Below, piece after piece: positions 1 through 11,618 of a stretch of 64,000 bases of DNA. This DNA comes from Mortierella alpina. Lineage: Eukaryota > Mortierellomycota > Mortierellomycetes > Mortierellales > Mortierellaceae. The stretch lies in assembly GCA_029449245.1 (NCBI GenBank), contig JANATF010000008.1, positions 744,001-808,000 on the forward strand. Reading direction: 5' to 3'. Within the stretch, counting starts at the first letter, position 1. Every line of letters begins with the position of its first letter. Below the pieces are notes generated by a model that was not told the origin of the DNA, searched no databases, and saw only the letters and a list, made by a program, of their open reading frames with translations. Made by a program: the position numbers and the translations under genes.

Positions 1-652
1 GAGAAGTCGATGAGCATATGTGTGGTGCGTTCCATTCTGCATACGATATAAAGACAGCAGGCGACGACGTGGTCGCTTCGACGACCTTGAATAAAGTTGT
101 TGGTGATGGCCAGATTGAAGTACCGCTGTGCGACCTCAACATGATGCTCGTTGAGCTTTAAAGGAACAGCCATATTGGCGATCCTGCGCCGGGCAGCATC
201 CAATGTCTTTTCCCTAGATTCCTGACTAGTTTGTCTCCTGCCCGGTCCCGAAGTTCTTGCACCGGCTAAGTGAATACAACCATTTAGTTCAGTCTACTAT
301 TTCTTTGTTGCTTTGCCACCAACCATTCGCAGAAAGCTAATTTTTGCCTACCTTTGCCTTCGCCAACAAATGTTCCTACAACAGATGCTGCTCCTCCACC
401 GCTTTCGTTGAAGGAGACCTCTGCAATAATTGTGTTTTCTTCCAGAACCTAAGGGGCAGCAATGACAACGTTAGGAACAAGGCACATTAGAAGTCGAGCA
501 ACACCTGCCCAGCTCTACTCTCAAAAAGCCTGGCAGCGCATGATGGATTGCAAGGAAGTCAAGGGACTTACGGCACCACAGTTGGTACAAGTGGCATTTC
601 CTTGGCCGGCATCGTACTCGATACTGTTTCCACCACAAAAGGGACAGGCCAT
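1..652 (-). CDS. BRF1: TFIIIB subunit BRF1, 5' part (cut by left edge)
   Basis: This is the RNA polymerase III initiation factor that recruits Pol III with TBP and Bdp1. Three exons are visible: 572-652, 352-448 and 1-265, and the gene continues past the window edge. The start is the ATG at 652. Residues 3-25 form the TFIIB-type zinc ribbon (CPFC and CTNC knuckles). Exon 2 continues with VLEENTIIAEVSF, the usual BRF1 B-reader/linker text. Exon 3 enters the first cyclin fold with HHVEVAQRYFNLA, NFIQGRRSDHV and ACCLYIVCR, which resembles yeast and animal BRF1 rather than TFIIB. Introns are 86 and 123 bp with GT-AG ends, and phases join without a break. The C-terminal BRF homology region is off the window. 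Identification is confident; only the N-terminal third is seen. Confidence 0.93.
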
Positions 653-970
653 TATAGAGGTGTGTGTGTGTGTTGTTGTTGTTCTGTTGAATTTAATATG
701 GATCTCTGGTCGGGGTTGTTTGTTTTTTCCTTTAGGAAATGAGATACTGGTGATGGTGTAGTGCAGTGGCAGGGCTGAATGCAGAAGAGAGGCGAGAGGA
801 CGGACAAGGGAGTATGGAATGTCGAGCAAAGGTGGTCCTGAGGTTGAATGGGTGGGTAAAAAAAAGCGGAGAGGGTCCTGCGGACAGAAAAACTATATCA
901 ATGTGGCTTGGCTTTTTTTTTTTTTTTTTTTTTGACCTGTGGTCTCGACTATGGGACAGACGCCTGAAGA
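653..970. other. gap between BRF1 start and sugar transporter end
   Basis: This holds the 5' leader of BRF1 and the 3' side of the transporter gene, both transcribed leftwards. It contains a GT/GTT-rich stretch just upstream of the BRF1 start and a long T run. I see no credible gene here. Confidence 0.6.
913..933. repeat. poly(T) run of about 21
   Basis: An uninterrupted T run lies just downstream of the sugar transporter stop codon (971, minus strand). On the transcribed sense strand it reads as poly(A). It may be a simple slippage repeat or a nucleosome-depleting tract. Confidence 0.9.
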
Positions 971-2604
971 TCAGAGGATGTGGGATGGCTGCCAGGAACG
1001 CGCGACTTCCTCAACCGTCTTGCCTCTGGTCTCGGGAATGATCCTGTTGATCGCCACCGTTAGTCCGGTCAGCAGAAAGAAGAACATGTAGAACACGTTG
1101 CCGCCCCACCACTCCTGCAGCTTCAAGAACATCACCGACACACAAAAGTTGCTGGTCCAATTGACTGACAGCGCAAACGCCGACGCACTGGCCACCGCCG
1201 TAGTGTCGACCACTTCGGGTATGATCAAGAACGGAATTGGCCCCAGTCCAATCGCGAATGATGCCACGAATGCAATAATCGAGATGGCCGACAGCATCGG
1301 GATCTCGTAGTTGAGCGACGCGGCCAGCAGGAAGGCACTAGCGCCCATGGCCATGCTCGAGGTCATAAGAAGCGTCCGGCGACCAGCCCTGTCCATCATA
1401 TAGGCTGCGATCAATGTCATGATAACATTCACGATCGAGATGTACACCGTAATCATAGCGCCCGACGAAGGCATGATTTGTGACATGATCGCCGTTGAAT
1501 AAAAGATCACCCCATTGATGCCCGAGAGCTGCTGAGAGAGCTGCACAATCAGCAGGATCAAGACTGGGCGCTTGTAGCGCGGCATAGACACAAACTCGGC
1601 CACAGACAAGCCTCGACCTGTGTTCAAGGCGCTGAATGCCTTTTGTTGCATCGGCTCCTCGTCATCACCCAAGCTCGCTCCTCCGACCAGCAAGCCCTCG
1701 CTTGCTTCGTTCAGCAATGGGCTGGTGCCTCCATGTCCTTCTTCCTCCGCTACAACTGCTCGGTCATCCTGTCGAGTCCAGTCGCGGATCTCTTTGGTCA
1801 CATCCTGTCGCCCACGAAGAATCTGCAAAGCTTGCTTGGCCTTGATAGCACCGCCAGGCTGCAAAGCCAGGTATCGCGGCGACTCTACACAGAGCGGAAG
1901 CAAAAAGACTTGAAGGACAGACAGACCGGCGCCAGCCAAGAGGATCACGCGCCATCCAGTCGGGGTGGAGTGGTAGAGCCCCAGGACCTGCGAAAAGAGA
2001 ATCCCCACGACGATTCCCAGCTGATTCATCACCCCTAAAACATTCACCACGTAGAGCTGTAGATGTCAGATAGGGCATATGAGCACTCGAGTCCCGCCAG
2101 GTCTTTGAACGTTACATTACCCAAGGTTCCTCGTAGCTCGGGCGGCGAAACTTCGGCGAGGTACATGGGCACAATCACCGTCACGACGCCACATCCAAGG
2201 CCTATCAGGAACCTGCCAAAAAGCATGGCCGTGTAGTTCGACGCACAACCCATGATCACAGAGCCGAGGCACAGCGAGGCGTTATTGACCATCAGAGCGC
2301 TTCGTCGCCCCAGACGGTCCGCGAGCCTAGAGCCCACAAAGAGAGAGCCGACCAGGCCTCCCAGCGTCAAGGTCGCGACCAGAACCGACCACTCGGCATT
2401 GGTCATGGCAATGCAATTAGGTAGGGATCCATCGACGGTCCAGTCCTTGATGTGGTTACCTAGGGTGGCAGGATCCGGATATGGAGGCTCCTCGCAGGTA
2501 GTGATAACCTTTTGAGGAGAGTTGAGCTCGCCAATATGGTGGCCATACTGGAACGAGCCCAGGACAATGGACAGTGCGTTCAGAACGAGCGCTGGAGTGG
2601 CCAT
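971..2604 (-). CDS. MFS sugar transporter (hexose/GLUT type)
   Basis: A 12-helix major facilitator superfamily sugar porter, expected in the plasma or vacuolar membrane; 515 residues. There are two exons, 2121-2604 and 971-2034, with an 86-bp GT-AG intron that joins RGTLG to VMNQLG. Hallmarks in order: DRLGRR (about 96-101) between helices 2 and 3, GRFLIGLGCG, MYLAEVSPPELRG (about 145-157), VESPRYL after helix 6, QQLSGINGVIFYS in helix 7, DRAGRR in the helix 8-9 loop and PETRGKTVEEV at the C-terminal end. The loop after helix 6 is acidic and longer than usual. The N-terminus starts almost directly in helix 1 and there is a long first extracellular loop containing Cys residues, as in GLUT and Vps73-like porters. 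The substrate (glucose, other hexose or polyol) cannot be read from sequence. Confidence 0.9.
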
Positions 2605-2979
2605 GGCAGTGGCGTGTTGAGGGGGTCTACTGGGTTTCTACTAACTTGCTGGATGGCCTGCTCTGCTTGAGTTCTCTCGGCTGGATTGCCTTGCAGGGCG
2701 GGGTCTGGTCGGGATGGAAGGGATGGATGGAAAAGCAAGGAGAGAAGGAGCGAATTGTGTCGCGGGTGAGTTGAGCCTGTGGGCGCAAGGTGAGGTGGCA
2801 ATTTTTTGTTTCTGTGGCTCGAGGGGCTGCAAACGAAATATGCAAGAGACAGGGGTGGGAGGGGCCATGGTTAGTCAGTGACAGCGAGAATTTAGGGTGT
2901 GAACTGTTCATGAAAGGAGTGATTCATTGCGGCGATATGTAAAGGAGATGGCTAAAAGAAAGGAAAAAAAAAAAGAGAC
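2605..2979. other. gap between succinyl-CoA ligase and sugar transporter genes
   Basis: This serves as the 3' end of the succinyl-CoA ligase gene and the 5' region of the transporter, both minus strand. I see no gene or repeat of note. Confidence 0.6.
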
Positions 2980-4857
2980 CTAGACCAAGCCAGCCTTCTC
3001 CATGGCGGCCCTCATCAGGACGCCCAGCTTGGCAGGGCTCTGCGAAACAACGACACCGGCACTCTCCAAGGCCTTGATCTTGTCTTCGGCACCTCCCTTG
3101 CCTCCAGCAATGATGGCTCCAGCGTGACCCATGCGACGGCCGGGGGGTGCAGTGCGTCCAGCAATGAATGACACAACAGGCTTGGGTTGCAAGCGGGTCA
3201 GGTTGTACTTCTTCAGGAACTCGGCGGCCTCTTCCTCTGCGCTGCCTCCAATTTCTCCGATCATGATGATACCCTCAGTGTTGGGGTCCTCGAGGAACAG
3301 GGACAAGCAGTCAATAAAGTTGGTTCCGTTGAAGGGGTCACCACCAATTCCGATGCAGAGAGACTGGCCAAGGCCGACCTGGGTCGTCTGGTTGACAGCC
3401 TCGTAAGTGAGGGTACCAGAGCGAGAGACAATACCTATCAAGAAGCGGCATCACGTTAGGTTCATGTCTGTTGCTCTAGCTTTTGAAATGGCTTTTCTTC
3501 AGCACAGGTTTCTTACCAATCTTTCCGGCCTTGTGAATGTGACCAGGCATAATACCAATCTTGCAGGCGTCAGGAGCAATGATACCGGGGCAGTTGGGTC
3601 CGATCAAGCGAGTCTTCTCCTGAGACTTCAAAGCTCTGACGACCTAAAACGCGGAAGGGCAGATGGAAAGTCATTTAGGAAAGTGGAACAAGACACGTCG
3701 TCATTTTTTCCTGGTCTGTCATTTCTACTTACGCGGACCATGTCCTGCTGGGGAATGCCCTCCGTAATGGCAACAACCAAGGGAATCTCGGCTTCGATGG
3801 CCTCCATGATGGCACCAGCGGCAAGTGGGGGAGGGACGTAGATGACGGAAGCATCGGGCTTGAGCTCCCTGGCAGCGTCAGCAATAGTGTTGAAGACAGG
3901 AAGTCCCAAATGGGTCTGGCCACCCTTCTTGGGGGAGACGCCTCCGACCATGTTGGTGCCGTACTCAATAGCCTGCTTGGTGTGGAAGGTACCCTATCCA
4001 GTTCAACAGTACATAGTTTATATTAGATATCGGCATCCATGTGGCGGCACTTGATCGCAACGGCAGTGGTGGCATTGATCCCGGTAGGCCAGTGGCTTCC
4101 CAGCGTAACGTAATGAGGCGTGTCCAGAGGCTGTTTTTTTCCCGCCGCCATGCCTCGCCCTGGCTGTGAACATTCAGTCATATCCATTGGGATCCAAGAC
4201 GTTGATCGTTACCTGCTTGCCGGTAAGACCCTGGCAGACGACCTTGGTGTTCTTGTTGATCAACATGTTCTTGACCGTCTTCTCGTATCCAGAAGCCTTG
4301 GACGAGGCGCTGAACATACGCTGGGCAACTAATAGTTCAGAGAGTCCATTTACGCACAAAGCACACAGACAGGTAAGTTTGCGCTCGGGGCACGCGGACG
4401 TGTTCACGAGGTACGCTCTGCGAGGTAGCTCGCTGCAAATAGGATCTGGATGCAGTGCTGGGCGGTCGTGCTGGGTAGGGGGAAATCCAAGGGAATGGGG
4501 CTTTCAGGTGATGACCTTCCGCATTGCCAGATGCCATTGCTATCTGTCGCTTCTTGCATTGCTCAATTCCTTCGCGACGAGAATCTCTTCCCACGTCGAG
4601 CACTTGTTGCGTTTTGTGGTTTGTTTCGAAACTCCTTTGGTCCCAACGTCCTCAAAGCCAGCTGTCTAGTATTTTTTCCCCACGCTGCATTCTGACAAGG
4701 AGAGACCATCCGACCACAGTATGAATTCGACGTTGTCTCAGGAGTTGAATCGCAGCGTCGAAAGGGTCCCGAGACGATCCGGTCTGCTCCTCTCGACTAG
4801 TGCAAATGCGAACTTGCCTTTTGTGGCAGGGGCCACGGTTCTAAGAGAAACGAGCAT
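2980..4857 (-). CDS. LSC1: succinyl-CoA ligase alpha subunit, mitochondrial
   Basis: Alpha subunit of the TCA-cycle enzyme that converts succinyl-CoA to succinate with nucleotide phosphorylation in the mitochondrial matrix. Five exons: 4818-4857, 4213-4328, 3733-3993, 3517-3643 and 2980-3434, giving 332 residues (the yeast enzyme is of similar size). The N-terminus, [20 protein letters not shown], is basic and Ser/Thr/Ala-rich like a matrix presequence. The CoA-binding fold follows ([21 protein letters not shown]), then [21 protein letters not shown], and the phosphohistidine region near [10 protein letters not shown]. The first exon is only 40 bp and is joined through a GC-AG intron (AAAAG/GCAAGT donor) of 489 bp; the phase fits only with this donor. 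The gene diverges from IF1, another mitochondrial gene, across 642 bp. Confidence 0.94.
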
Positions 4858-5499
4858 CGTTGTTGAGTGGGGAGGAGGAGGAGGAGGAGGGGCAGGTGGG
4901 GAAGGATGAAGAGAAACAGAAGGGCAGTAAAAGATGGTTGATGGGGAAAAGCGAGGACGTCGAGCGGAGCGCGAACAGAAAACGAAAACATGCTCAAGGG
5001 GAATCACGTATTTTCGTCCTCCCGTACGTGTAAATTGATCGCGTCCTGGGGAAGCGCGATGCGGTAGTCTACAGCATTCTCGGACACGGTAGCTTGCTTC
5101 CGTTCAAAACTCCCATCGACATCCTCAACCTTCAGACTGACTGTTGTCCTGGTGGTAGGCAACTTTAGGATTGATGCCGCTGGAAGCGGTGCAAGCAGCC
5201 TGCGTCTTGAAAGCTCGTGCAAGGTCATACAAGCGTGGACTGCAGGCCTGAGAATATGTGAACTATAGTTGCAGAAGTCCCTGTGTATTGTGGCATTCAT
5301 CGTGCCGTCGTGAAGTAAGTCCAAGGATACAAGAAAGTGAGCAGCAGAGTGAGCATTCCGACTGTCTGTTGATATGAGGAGGACACAGTCGTGGTCGCAA
5401 CTACATCACGTCACTGCAATTTTCGCTTTCCGGCGACGCTTTATTCCGCACATTTTTTTTTTGATTCTCTCAGTTCTCTATTCATCAATTCATCACACA
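4858..5499. promoter_or_regulatory. divergent promoter region of LSC1 and IF1
   Basis: 642 bp separate the two divergent start codons. It includes a GGA-rich run near 4870-4895 and no convincing gene; the small open frames here lack family features. Joint control of two mitochondrial energy genes is inference from the arrangement. Confidence 0.5.
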
Positions 5500-5851
5500 A
5501 TGTTGCGCACCACCACCACCACCGCTCTCCGCACCCTCAAGCCCGCCCAGGTCTCTGCCGTCCGTGCCTACTCCAGCAAGGCCCTTTCCGACAAGGAGTC
5601 GGCCGAGGAGAACAGATACGCTCGCGCCAAGGTACGTTCGCTGCTTCATTCTGTTCCGATCCACAGACTAAGACGCGCCATGGAGCTGAATCCAAGGAGT
5701 GTCATGGCCCAATATTAACCAACATTGATGCCACTTTGTCTCTCCTTGTTGTATGATGATCTAATAGGAGCAGGAGCAGATCAAGCAGCTCAGAGAGGCC
5801 CTCGCCAAGAAGGACAAGGAGATTGAGGAGCTGAAGAAGTCCAAGAAGTAA
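5500..5851 (+). CDS. INH1: mitochondrial F1F0-ATPase inhibitor IF1
   Basis: A small basic regulator that blocks ATP hydrolysis by F1 when the matrix is de-energised. Two exons, 5500-5631 and 5768-5851, encode 71 residues. Residues 1-25 look like a presequence: MLRTTTTTALRTLK, then Ala/Arg, ending near RAYSS. The mature part carries the family core around ESAEENRYARAKEQEQIKQL (about 33-52), the inhibitory helix, followed by a coiled coil ending in ELKKSKK. It is shorter at the C-terminus than the animal protein and closer to fungal forms. The intron is 136 bp and in phase 0. The short length and short helix lower confidence slightly, but the E-N-R-Y-x-R-A-K signature is typical. Confidence 0.87.
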
Positions 5852-6615
5852 AGCAGCAGCCAGCAATATCCGCCAAAACATTACTAAAAGGAACCTTGCT
5901 CGCGCAAGTGTAGAGTAGTTTCATTGCAGGATAGGACATAAAGCGCGTCTGGTCCTGACACTTCCAGCGCTACATTGATCCCACCTCCATTTGCTACACG
6001 TCACCGTATTTGATGTTCCACTCTCCCTCGCCAGTCTCCACCACTCAACCTTCACTCTTTCAGTTCTCTTGCACTGTGCACCATCCCATTTCTCATTCCA
6101 AGGATCCAGAAGGAATTACGTAGAGCCGTTTTCACCTCGACTCCTCCAGCTGGGTACTGTAGCTGTCGCTCGCAAGCATGTGTGTCTACGTGTCTGCATG
6201 TGTACATGTGTGCGGTGTGTGGGTGGGTGTGTCTATTTGTGGTGGGTGCATAAGGGGCCCAGTAGCTAATTGAATTCGACTCTCTGTCTTGTGCCCCGAT
6301 CCTTTTCTCTTTCCTCCTTTGCCCTTTGCCCTTTTGTCCTTTGTCGCCGACTTCCACTTTCGCTCCATCTTATATCACCCGCACCTGCCCCATCTGCCTC
6401 TCTCATTCTCTCGCGCGCAGCCTCTTTTCTTCCCACAGGAACACAACAGCCTTTGACCCGCCGCTTCCATCAAGCCAGCAACACTCGTGAGACGAGACTC
6501 TGGCGCCAGCATAGGAGACGCACGCCACCCTTGCAAATACTCTCTCTCGTCAAGGACGCACCCTATCCGCACACCCCGCCTCCCTTGACCCCTCTTCATC
6601 TCGGCAAGTACTTCG
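5852..6615. other. gap between IF1 and NST1; NST1 leader
   Basis: The first part is the IF1 3' end. From about 6190 there is a GT-rich tract, then a pyrimidine-rich stretch with TCTCTC/CTTTGCCC motifs up to the NST1 start, as expected for a fungal promoter and leader. No gene seen. Confidence 0.55.
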
Positions 6616-9600
6616 ATGGCCGCCCACACATTTGCCCCCGAGGATGCCCTGCCCCCGCCAAAGTCCGCTGTCATTTACAGCAGAGACGGCAGGAAGAGGA
6701 GTCTCAACATCGACATGACCAAGCACTTTGCGCCACCACCTCATGACCAGCCGATGGCGCCTCCTACGCCCTCCCATGCTCCTGCTGCAGGCCCTGCTCC
6801 GATTCCTAACAGTACCGCTGTTGCCAATGGCATGCATGGCGCAAGTGCTGCCATCGATATCGACTCCACGGGTCTGCTATTTGGCGGCGCCAATTCTTCT
6901 CACAAGAAAAAGAAAAAGAAGCGCACCAAGAAGAGGACGCTGGAGCGGATCGAGGAACTGGACCGGACAACAGGTTATAGCAGCAGCAGCAACCATGCTG
7001 CGGCCCATGGCCACGTGCATCATGTAGACTGCCATCACGACCACACACATCAGCGTCACCAGCATCATGACTCGGGTCATCACCACCACCATCATCACGA
7101 GGACGAAGACGAGGACGACGAAGACTTTTACTCGGACGAGGATGCCTATGATCCAGAAACTCCCACGTTTTCATCTTCCACAGGCGCAGCCGCCTTGAGC
7201 GGACATGCCCACGAGGGACCGCTGACCGCACCAGCAGCAGCAAGCAATAGGACAACCGACTCGGGTGCCTCAAAAAAGAAGAAAAAAAAGAGAAAAAAGT
7301 CATCGACAACGGGCGCGATGCCCACGATTTCCAGCAGCCAACACAACCACAGCCATGCCCATGGCAGCCATGCAGGTTCCAAGGCCGTTGTCCAATCCAG
7401 CCATCGCAATGGACATGACCATACGTCGATCGTCAAGCATATGCACGACAACCATGCGCAAAATGACGGCTTTTGGCACTACTCTGATGCGGAGGAACGA
7501 CAACGGATCAGAGAGTTTTGGTTCCAGCTCCGAGAGGAGGAGCGTCGGTCTCTTGTGCGCGTAGAGAAGGAAGCTGTGCTAAAGAAGATGAAGGAGCAGC
7601 AGCGGCACTCGTGTTCATGCTCACTATGCGGCCGAAAGAGGTAAACCCGTGTTTTAGGAGGATATGCTCAAAGGATACGCCCCAAACTTTTGAGAGCGAG
7701 ATGTCTGTTCGTCCTTGCTACGAGGGTGCGTTTTTTTTCTTCTTCGAATTTGCTGATGAGATGATCGTTGTTGTCTTTATAGGACTGCAATTGAAGAAGA
7801 ACTGGAGCTGCTCTACGATGCTTACTATGACGAATTGGAGCAGTACGCAAATCAGCAGCAACCAGCGGATGGCCATGCCCTTGCCTACCCTCAACACTCA
7901 CCTGGGTTCGAAGACGACGAGCTGTCGGACGTGTCGAGAGCCTCGGACGAGGATGATGAAGACGACGACGAAGAGGATGACGACGAGGAAGACGAGGATG
8001 GCTACGAGGATGAGGATGACGAGGACGAATACGACGACGACGTCAGCAATCGTAAAGCGGCCTTCCCCTACCGCAGCGGCTTTCCAAATACGCTCCAAGC
8101 CAAAGGTAGTGCAACACACGACAACTGCTGTTACAACTTCACATGCGCGCACAGACCTCCTTCCCTCAACGCTCTGATCCATAGAGGTTTTGGTTGGTGG
8201 ACCTTCACTGACTGAACTGGTTGTGCCCTGTATGTTCATGTCGTTTTTTTAGGCAACATTCTTACAGTCGCCGAAGATCTCCTTGAAAACGACGGCAAGA
8301 AATTTCTGGAGATGATGGACAGATTAGCGGACCGCAAAGTTCAGCGGGACGATGATCTGATGGATAACCGCGGTGTTTATGAGGAATACGACGACGATGA
8401 GGAAGGCGAATTTGAAGAAGACGGGCCAGAAGAGGTAATGCAAAGGCATGATGTTTTTAGTATGAGTTCTCGGAAGCATCTTTAGCGTCCTTTCTAATCG
8501 GACTATGTTCTTTTTGGTGAATTAGGATGCGCTCACAAAGGAACAGCGAATGGAAGAAGGACGGCGAATGTTCCAAGCATTTGCTGCAAGGATGTTTGAG
8601 CAGCGAGTTCTTAGTGCCTATCGTGAGAAAGTCGCTCAGGAGCGGCAAGAACGGCTTTTGGCAGAATTGGAAGAAGAATCGCGTCAGGAGCAACTTCGGG
8701 AAGAGCGCAAGGAGCGTGAGAAGGAGAAGAAGCGAGACAAGAAGAGGTAAAACATTGCATAATTATATAGCGTCAATAAGCCGATACTTGATTGCCTTTG
8801 TGCATCGCTAACAATAACATTGTCCATATTATCTAGACTGCAACGACAGCAAAAGGAGGAAGAGAGGGCGGCCAAGGAAGCACAGCGATTAGCAGAAGAA
8901 AAGCGACTGCTGGAAGAGCGCGAACGGAAACTGGAAGCAGACCGGAAGCGACGAGAGGAAGAACGGCGCATCAAGGACGAAGAAAAGAAAGCGAGAGAGG
9001 AAGAGCGGCTCAAGAAAGAGGAGGAGCGGAAACGCAAGCTGAAGGAAGAGAAAGCTCGCGAGGCCGAGAAGGAGCGCAAGCGCAAGGAGGAGTTGCTTGC
9101 AAAGGAAAAAGAGGAGTTGGAGAAGAAAGCCGAGCAGGAAGCAAAAAGGCTCGAACGCGAGACTTATCTTAAGCAACAACTAGCAGAGGAACAGCGGAGA
9201 CAAGAAGAGTTGCGTCAACAAGAACAACTTGCAAAGGAAGAGTTAGCGAGGCAGGAACTGGAGCAAGAGCAGGGTCAGCCAGTTGAGCAGGAACAAGGAC
9301 AGGAGCAGACCATAACATCACGGAGCAGCCCTGTGCAGCCCTCTGCAGCCTCGCCGGCACGGGGAAGATCTGTTGCTGCTGACTATGATGCTTCTGGCCG
9401 GTCACAGGCATCACAGAGCCGGTCGCCAATTATGACTTCGTCAGTATCCCCCAGCCATGGATTGGCCGCAACAGGCCTTCCCTCCCATGGACAGTCGTCG
9501 CCAGTGGGAAACAACATGTGGTCAAGTAGTTATCCAGGTCAAGGCGTTCCTCAGCCTCAGCATGCGGTCTCCCATCAGCACCAGATTTTTGCACAACCAA

Positions 9601-11357
9601 TGCAGCAAGGCCTCTTCAGACCACCAGCGCAGTATGGGCAGATAGGTGGCGAGCACGAAGCGTTTCATTCGCGAATGGCACCTGGCGCTGGACGTGGGAC
9701 GCATATGACTGGATCAACCCATCCCACGCAGCCATCCTTCCAAGCAATGCCACAACACCAACCATCATCAGCGCAGCTGGGTGGCATGCGTTCGCCCGGG
9801 CTGGCACCGATTGGATACGGGCAGGGCAATTCTAAGCAATTCCTTAGTCTGATGAACCCTAGTAACGCAGGAAACGGCCTTGATTTGACGGGCAGCAATG
9901 GATCACCACTCCATAGTCCATCGACCTTGGGAGCCATCGGTACCCCTATCAGTTCCTTTGGCCCTATTTCACCGATTGGACATGCCAGGAGGACCTCTAC
10001 GCCTCATGGCTCGGTGTCGGCAGAAGCCATTAAGCCCATCCAGAGACCTGTGCCTATCGGACGGCCCAAGGATCACACGCAGCAATCAAGTGCTGGCACT
10101 ATTTCAAACAGTTTTGATGGAATTTCGCTTGGACTGTCTGGACTGACAATTGGCTCAGAACTGGAGCGACGGCCGAGATCGCCACCATTGAATATGGCAG
10201 GAAGCACATCTCTGGATCTGAACGGCGTCATGCTTAACAAGGATCAGCCTGTGCGGTCTGCGAATGGGCCTGCAGAGAGTCAAGGCCATGCTTTCTCGAA
10301 TGAGAGTGCCTCCGCCACAGGATCTCGTCATCTGGATCACTCGCTGCCGCTTCTCAGCCCTGGTGGTCGTGGACAGAGCTCGTTCTTTTCCAACTCTTTC
10401 TTTGGCAACCGTATGAACGGGCCTGGTAATAAGTCACAGCTATCGGGTATATGTTTATCGTGATCTTGCGCAATAGCAAGCACAATTCTATAGTGATGTT
10501 AACTCTTGCTGCCATGTCTGCATATTGATTGTCCTTCAGATCCCTTCCTGCAGTCCGCAGACTTTTCGTCGTTTGGCCAGCAGCAACCAAGTCATGGATC
10601 GCTACCCAGCAGCAATCACTTTATGAACCCTTACCCAATGCACCTTCCATCACCACCCCATAGCCAACAACAGCAACCATCACAGCAGCAGCAGCTGTTT
10701 ATGCAGCAGCAGTACCTTCAGGAGCTACAACTGCAGCAATTACAGCAGCAGCAGCAGCAGCAGCTAGGCCTTGGCTCTCCACCTTTGAATGGATCCAACT
10801 CTTGGAGCCGGACAAATTTCATGAGACCTGCGCATATGAACGGGTTGCCAGGATCCAATGGCCATCCCTCCACCCTCGGCATGACTTCACCAACGTCGAG
10901 TGCGCTTTCACCACCGTCAGGCGGCATGGGACTTCATAACAGTTCACATAATGCCATGTTGCCGATTCATCAGCAACAACAGCAGCAGCAGCAGCACCAG
11001 TCACACCAGTTCAGTCATTTCCAAGGCAACAGCAGTCTGGGATTGACAGTTGGATCTGGGCGAAAATCTGTCAGCCATTTACCACCCATGCGTCAAAGCG
11101 GCAGCATAGATGGATCGGTGATGGGTGTCAACAGCAGCAGTAGTAGTGGTGGTGGTGGCCAGGCAATGGACCATGAACGGCTTTCGAATGGATACCCCTC
11201 CTCTGGATATGCCTCCCATTTGCTCCCGCAACAACAGCAACAACACCAACAGCACCACTACCTCGGTGCCATTGGTGACACTGGAGCGTCCGGAGCCGCA
11301 TCTGGGAGCGGTGGCCCTGCAAATAATGACCCGAGCGACGTCGCCTTTTCGCTATAA
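6616..11357 (+). CDS. NST1: NST1-family stress response protein
   Basis: Homologue of fungal Nst1, a large, mostly disordered, coiled-coil cytoplasmic protein linked in yeast to salt tolerance and mRNA-granule interactions. Six exons: 6616-7640, 7783-8105, 8253-8434, 8526-8746, 8837-10446 and 10540-11357; 1392 residues. Order: Lys-rich patches (KKKKKK), His-rich and acidic tracts (about 130-175), the conserved block [20 protein letters not shown] leading into [12 protein letters not shown] (about 300-341), then [19 protein letters not shown] and a long Asp/Glu tract. [23 protein letters not shown] follows, then a Glu/Arg/Lys coiled coil (about 510-750) and a Gln/Ser-rich tail with poly-Q runs. 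The order matches Nst1 proteins. Biochemical function of the family is poorly defined. Confidence 0.9.
7070..7140 (+). repeat. His-rich then acidic codon repeat in NST1
   Basis: A run of CAC/CAT codons gives a histidine stretch, directly followed by GAC/GAA codons giving an Asp/Glu stretch. It is a coding low-complexity repeat inside exon 1 of NST1. Confidence 0.85.
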
Positions 11358-11618
11358 CTTTTTCCTTTTCTTTGCTGTCCACCTTTCAAATTGTTTTCTT
11401 TTTAGTTTCCATCTTTTTTTCTTCTCCTCTCCATTTTGATGACTAACCCCTCCTTCCTTGATCTACGACGCTTTTACCCACCGTAATAAAACGCAAAACA
11501 CCTCCTGCTATCACGAAACAAGACCACTACCTGTATATCTGCTGCCCCCCCTTGGCCAGTTCATGAATGAAGTAAAAGGACATTATACATTACATAAGGT
11601 AGGTGGTGGCGGGGTATG
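11358..11618. other. convergent 3' region between NST1 and unknown gene
   Basis: Two convergent genes end 261 bp apart. The stretch contains T-rich and AATAAA-like sequence suited to polyadenylation of both transcripts. Confidence 0.5.

Noticed and set aside
5004-5324. 106-codon minus-strand frame between LSC1 and IF1
   Set aside because: It has no family features and lies in the divergent promoter region, so it is probably chance.
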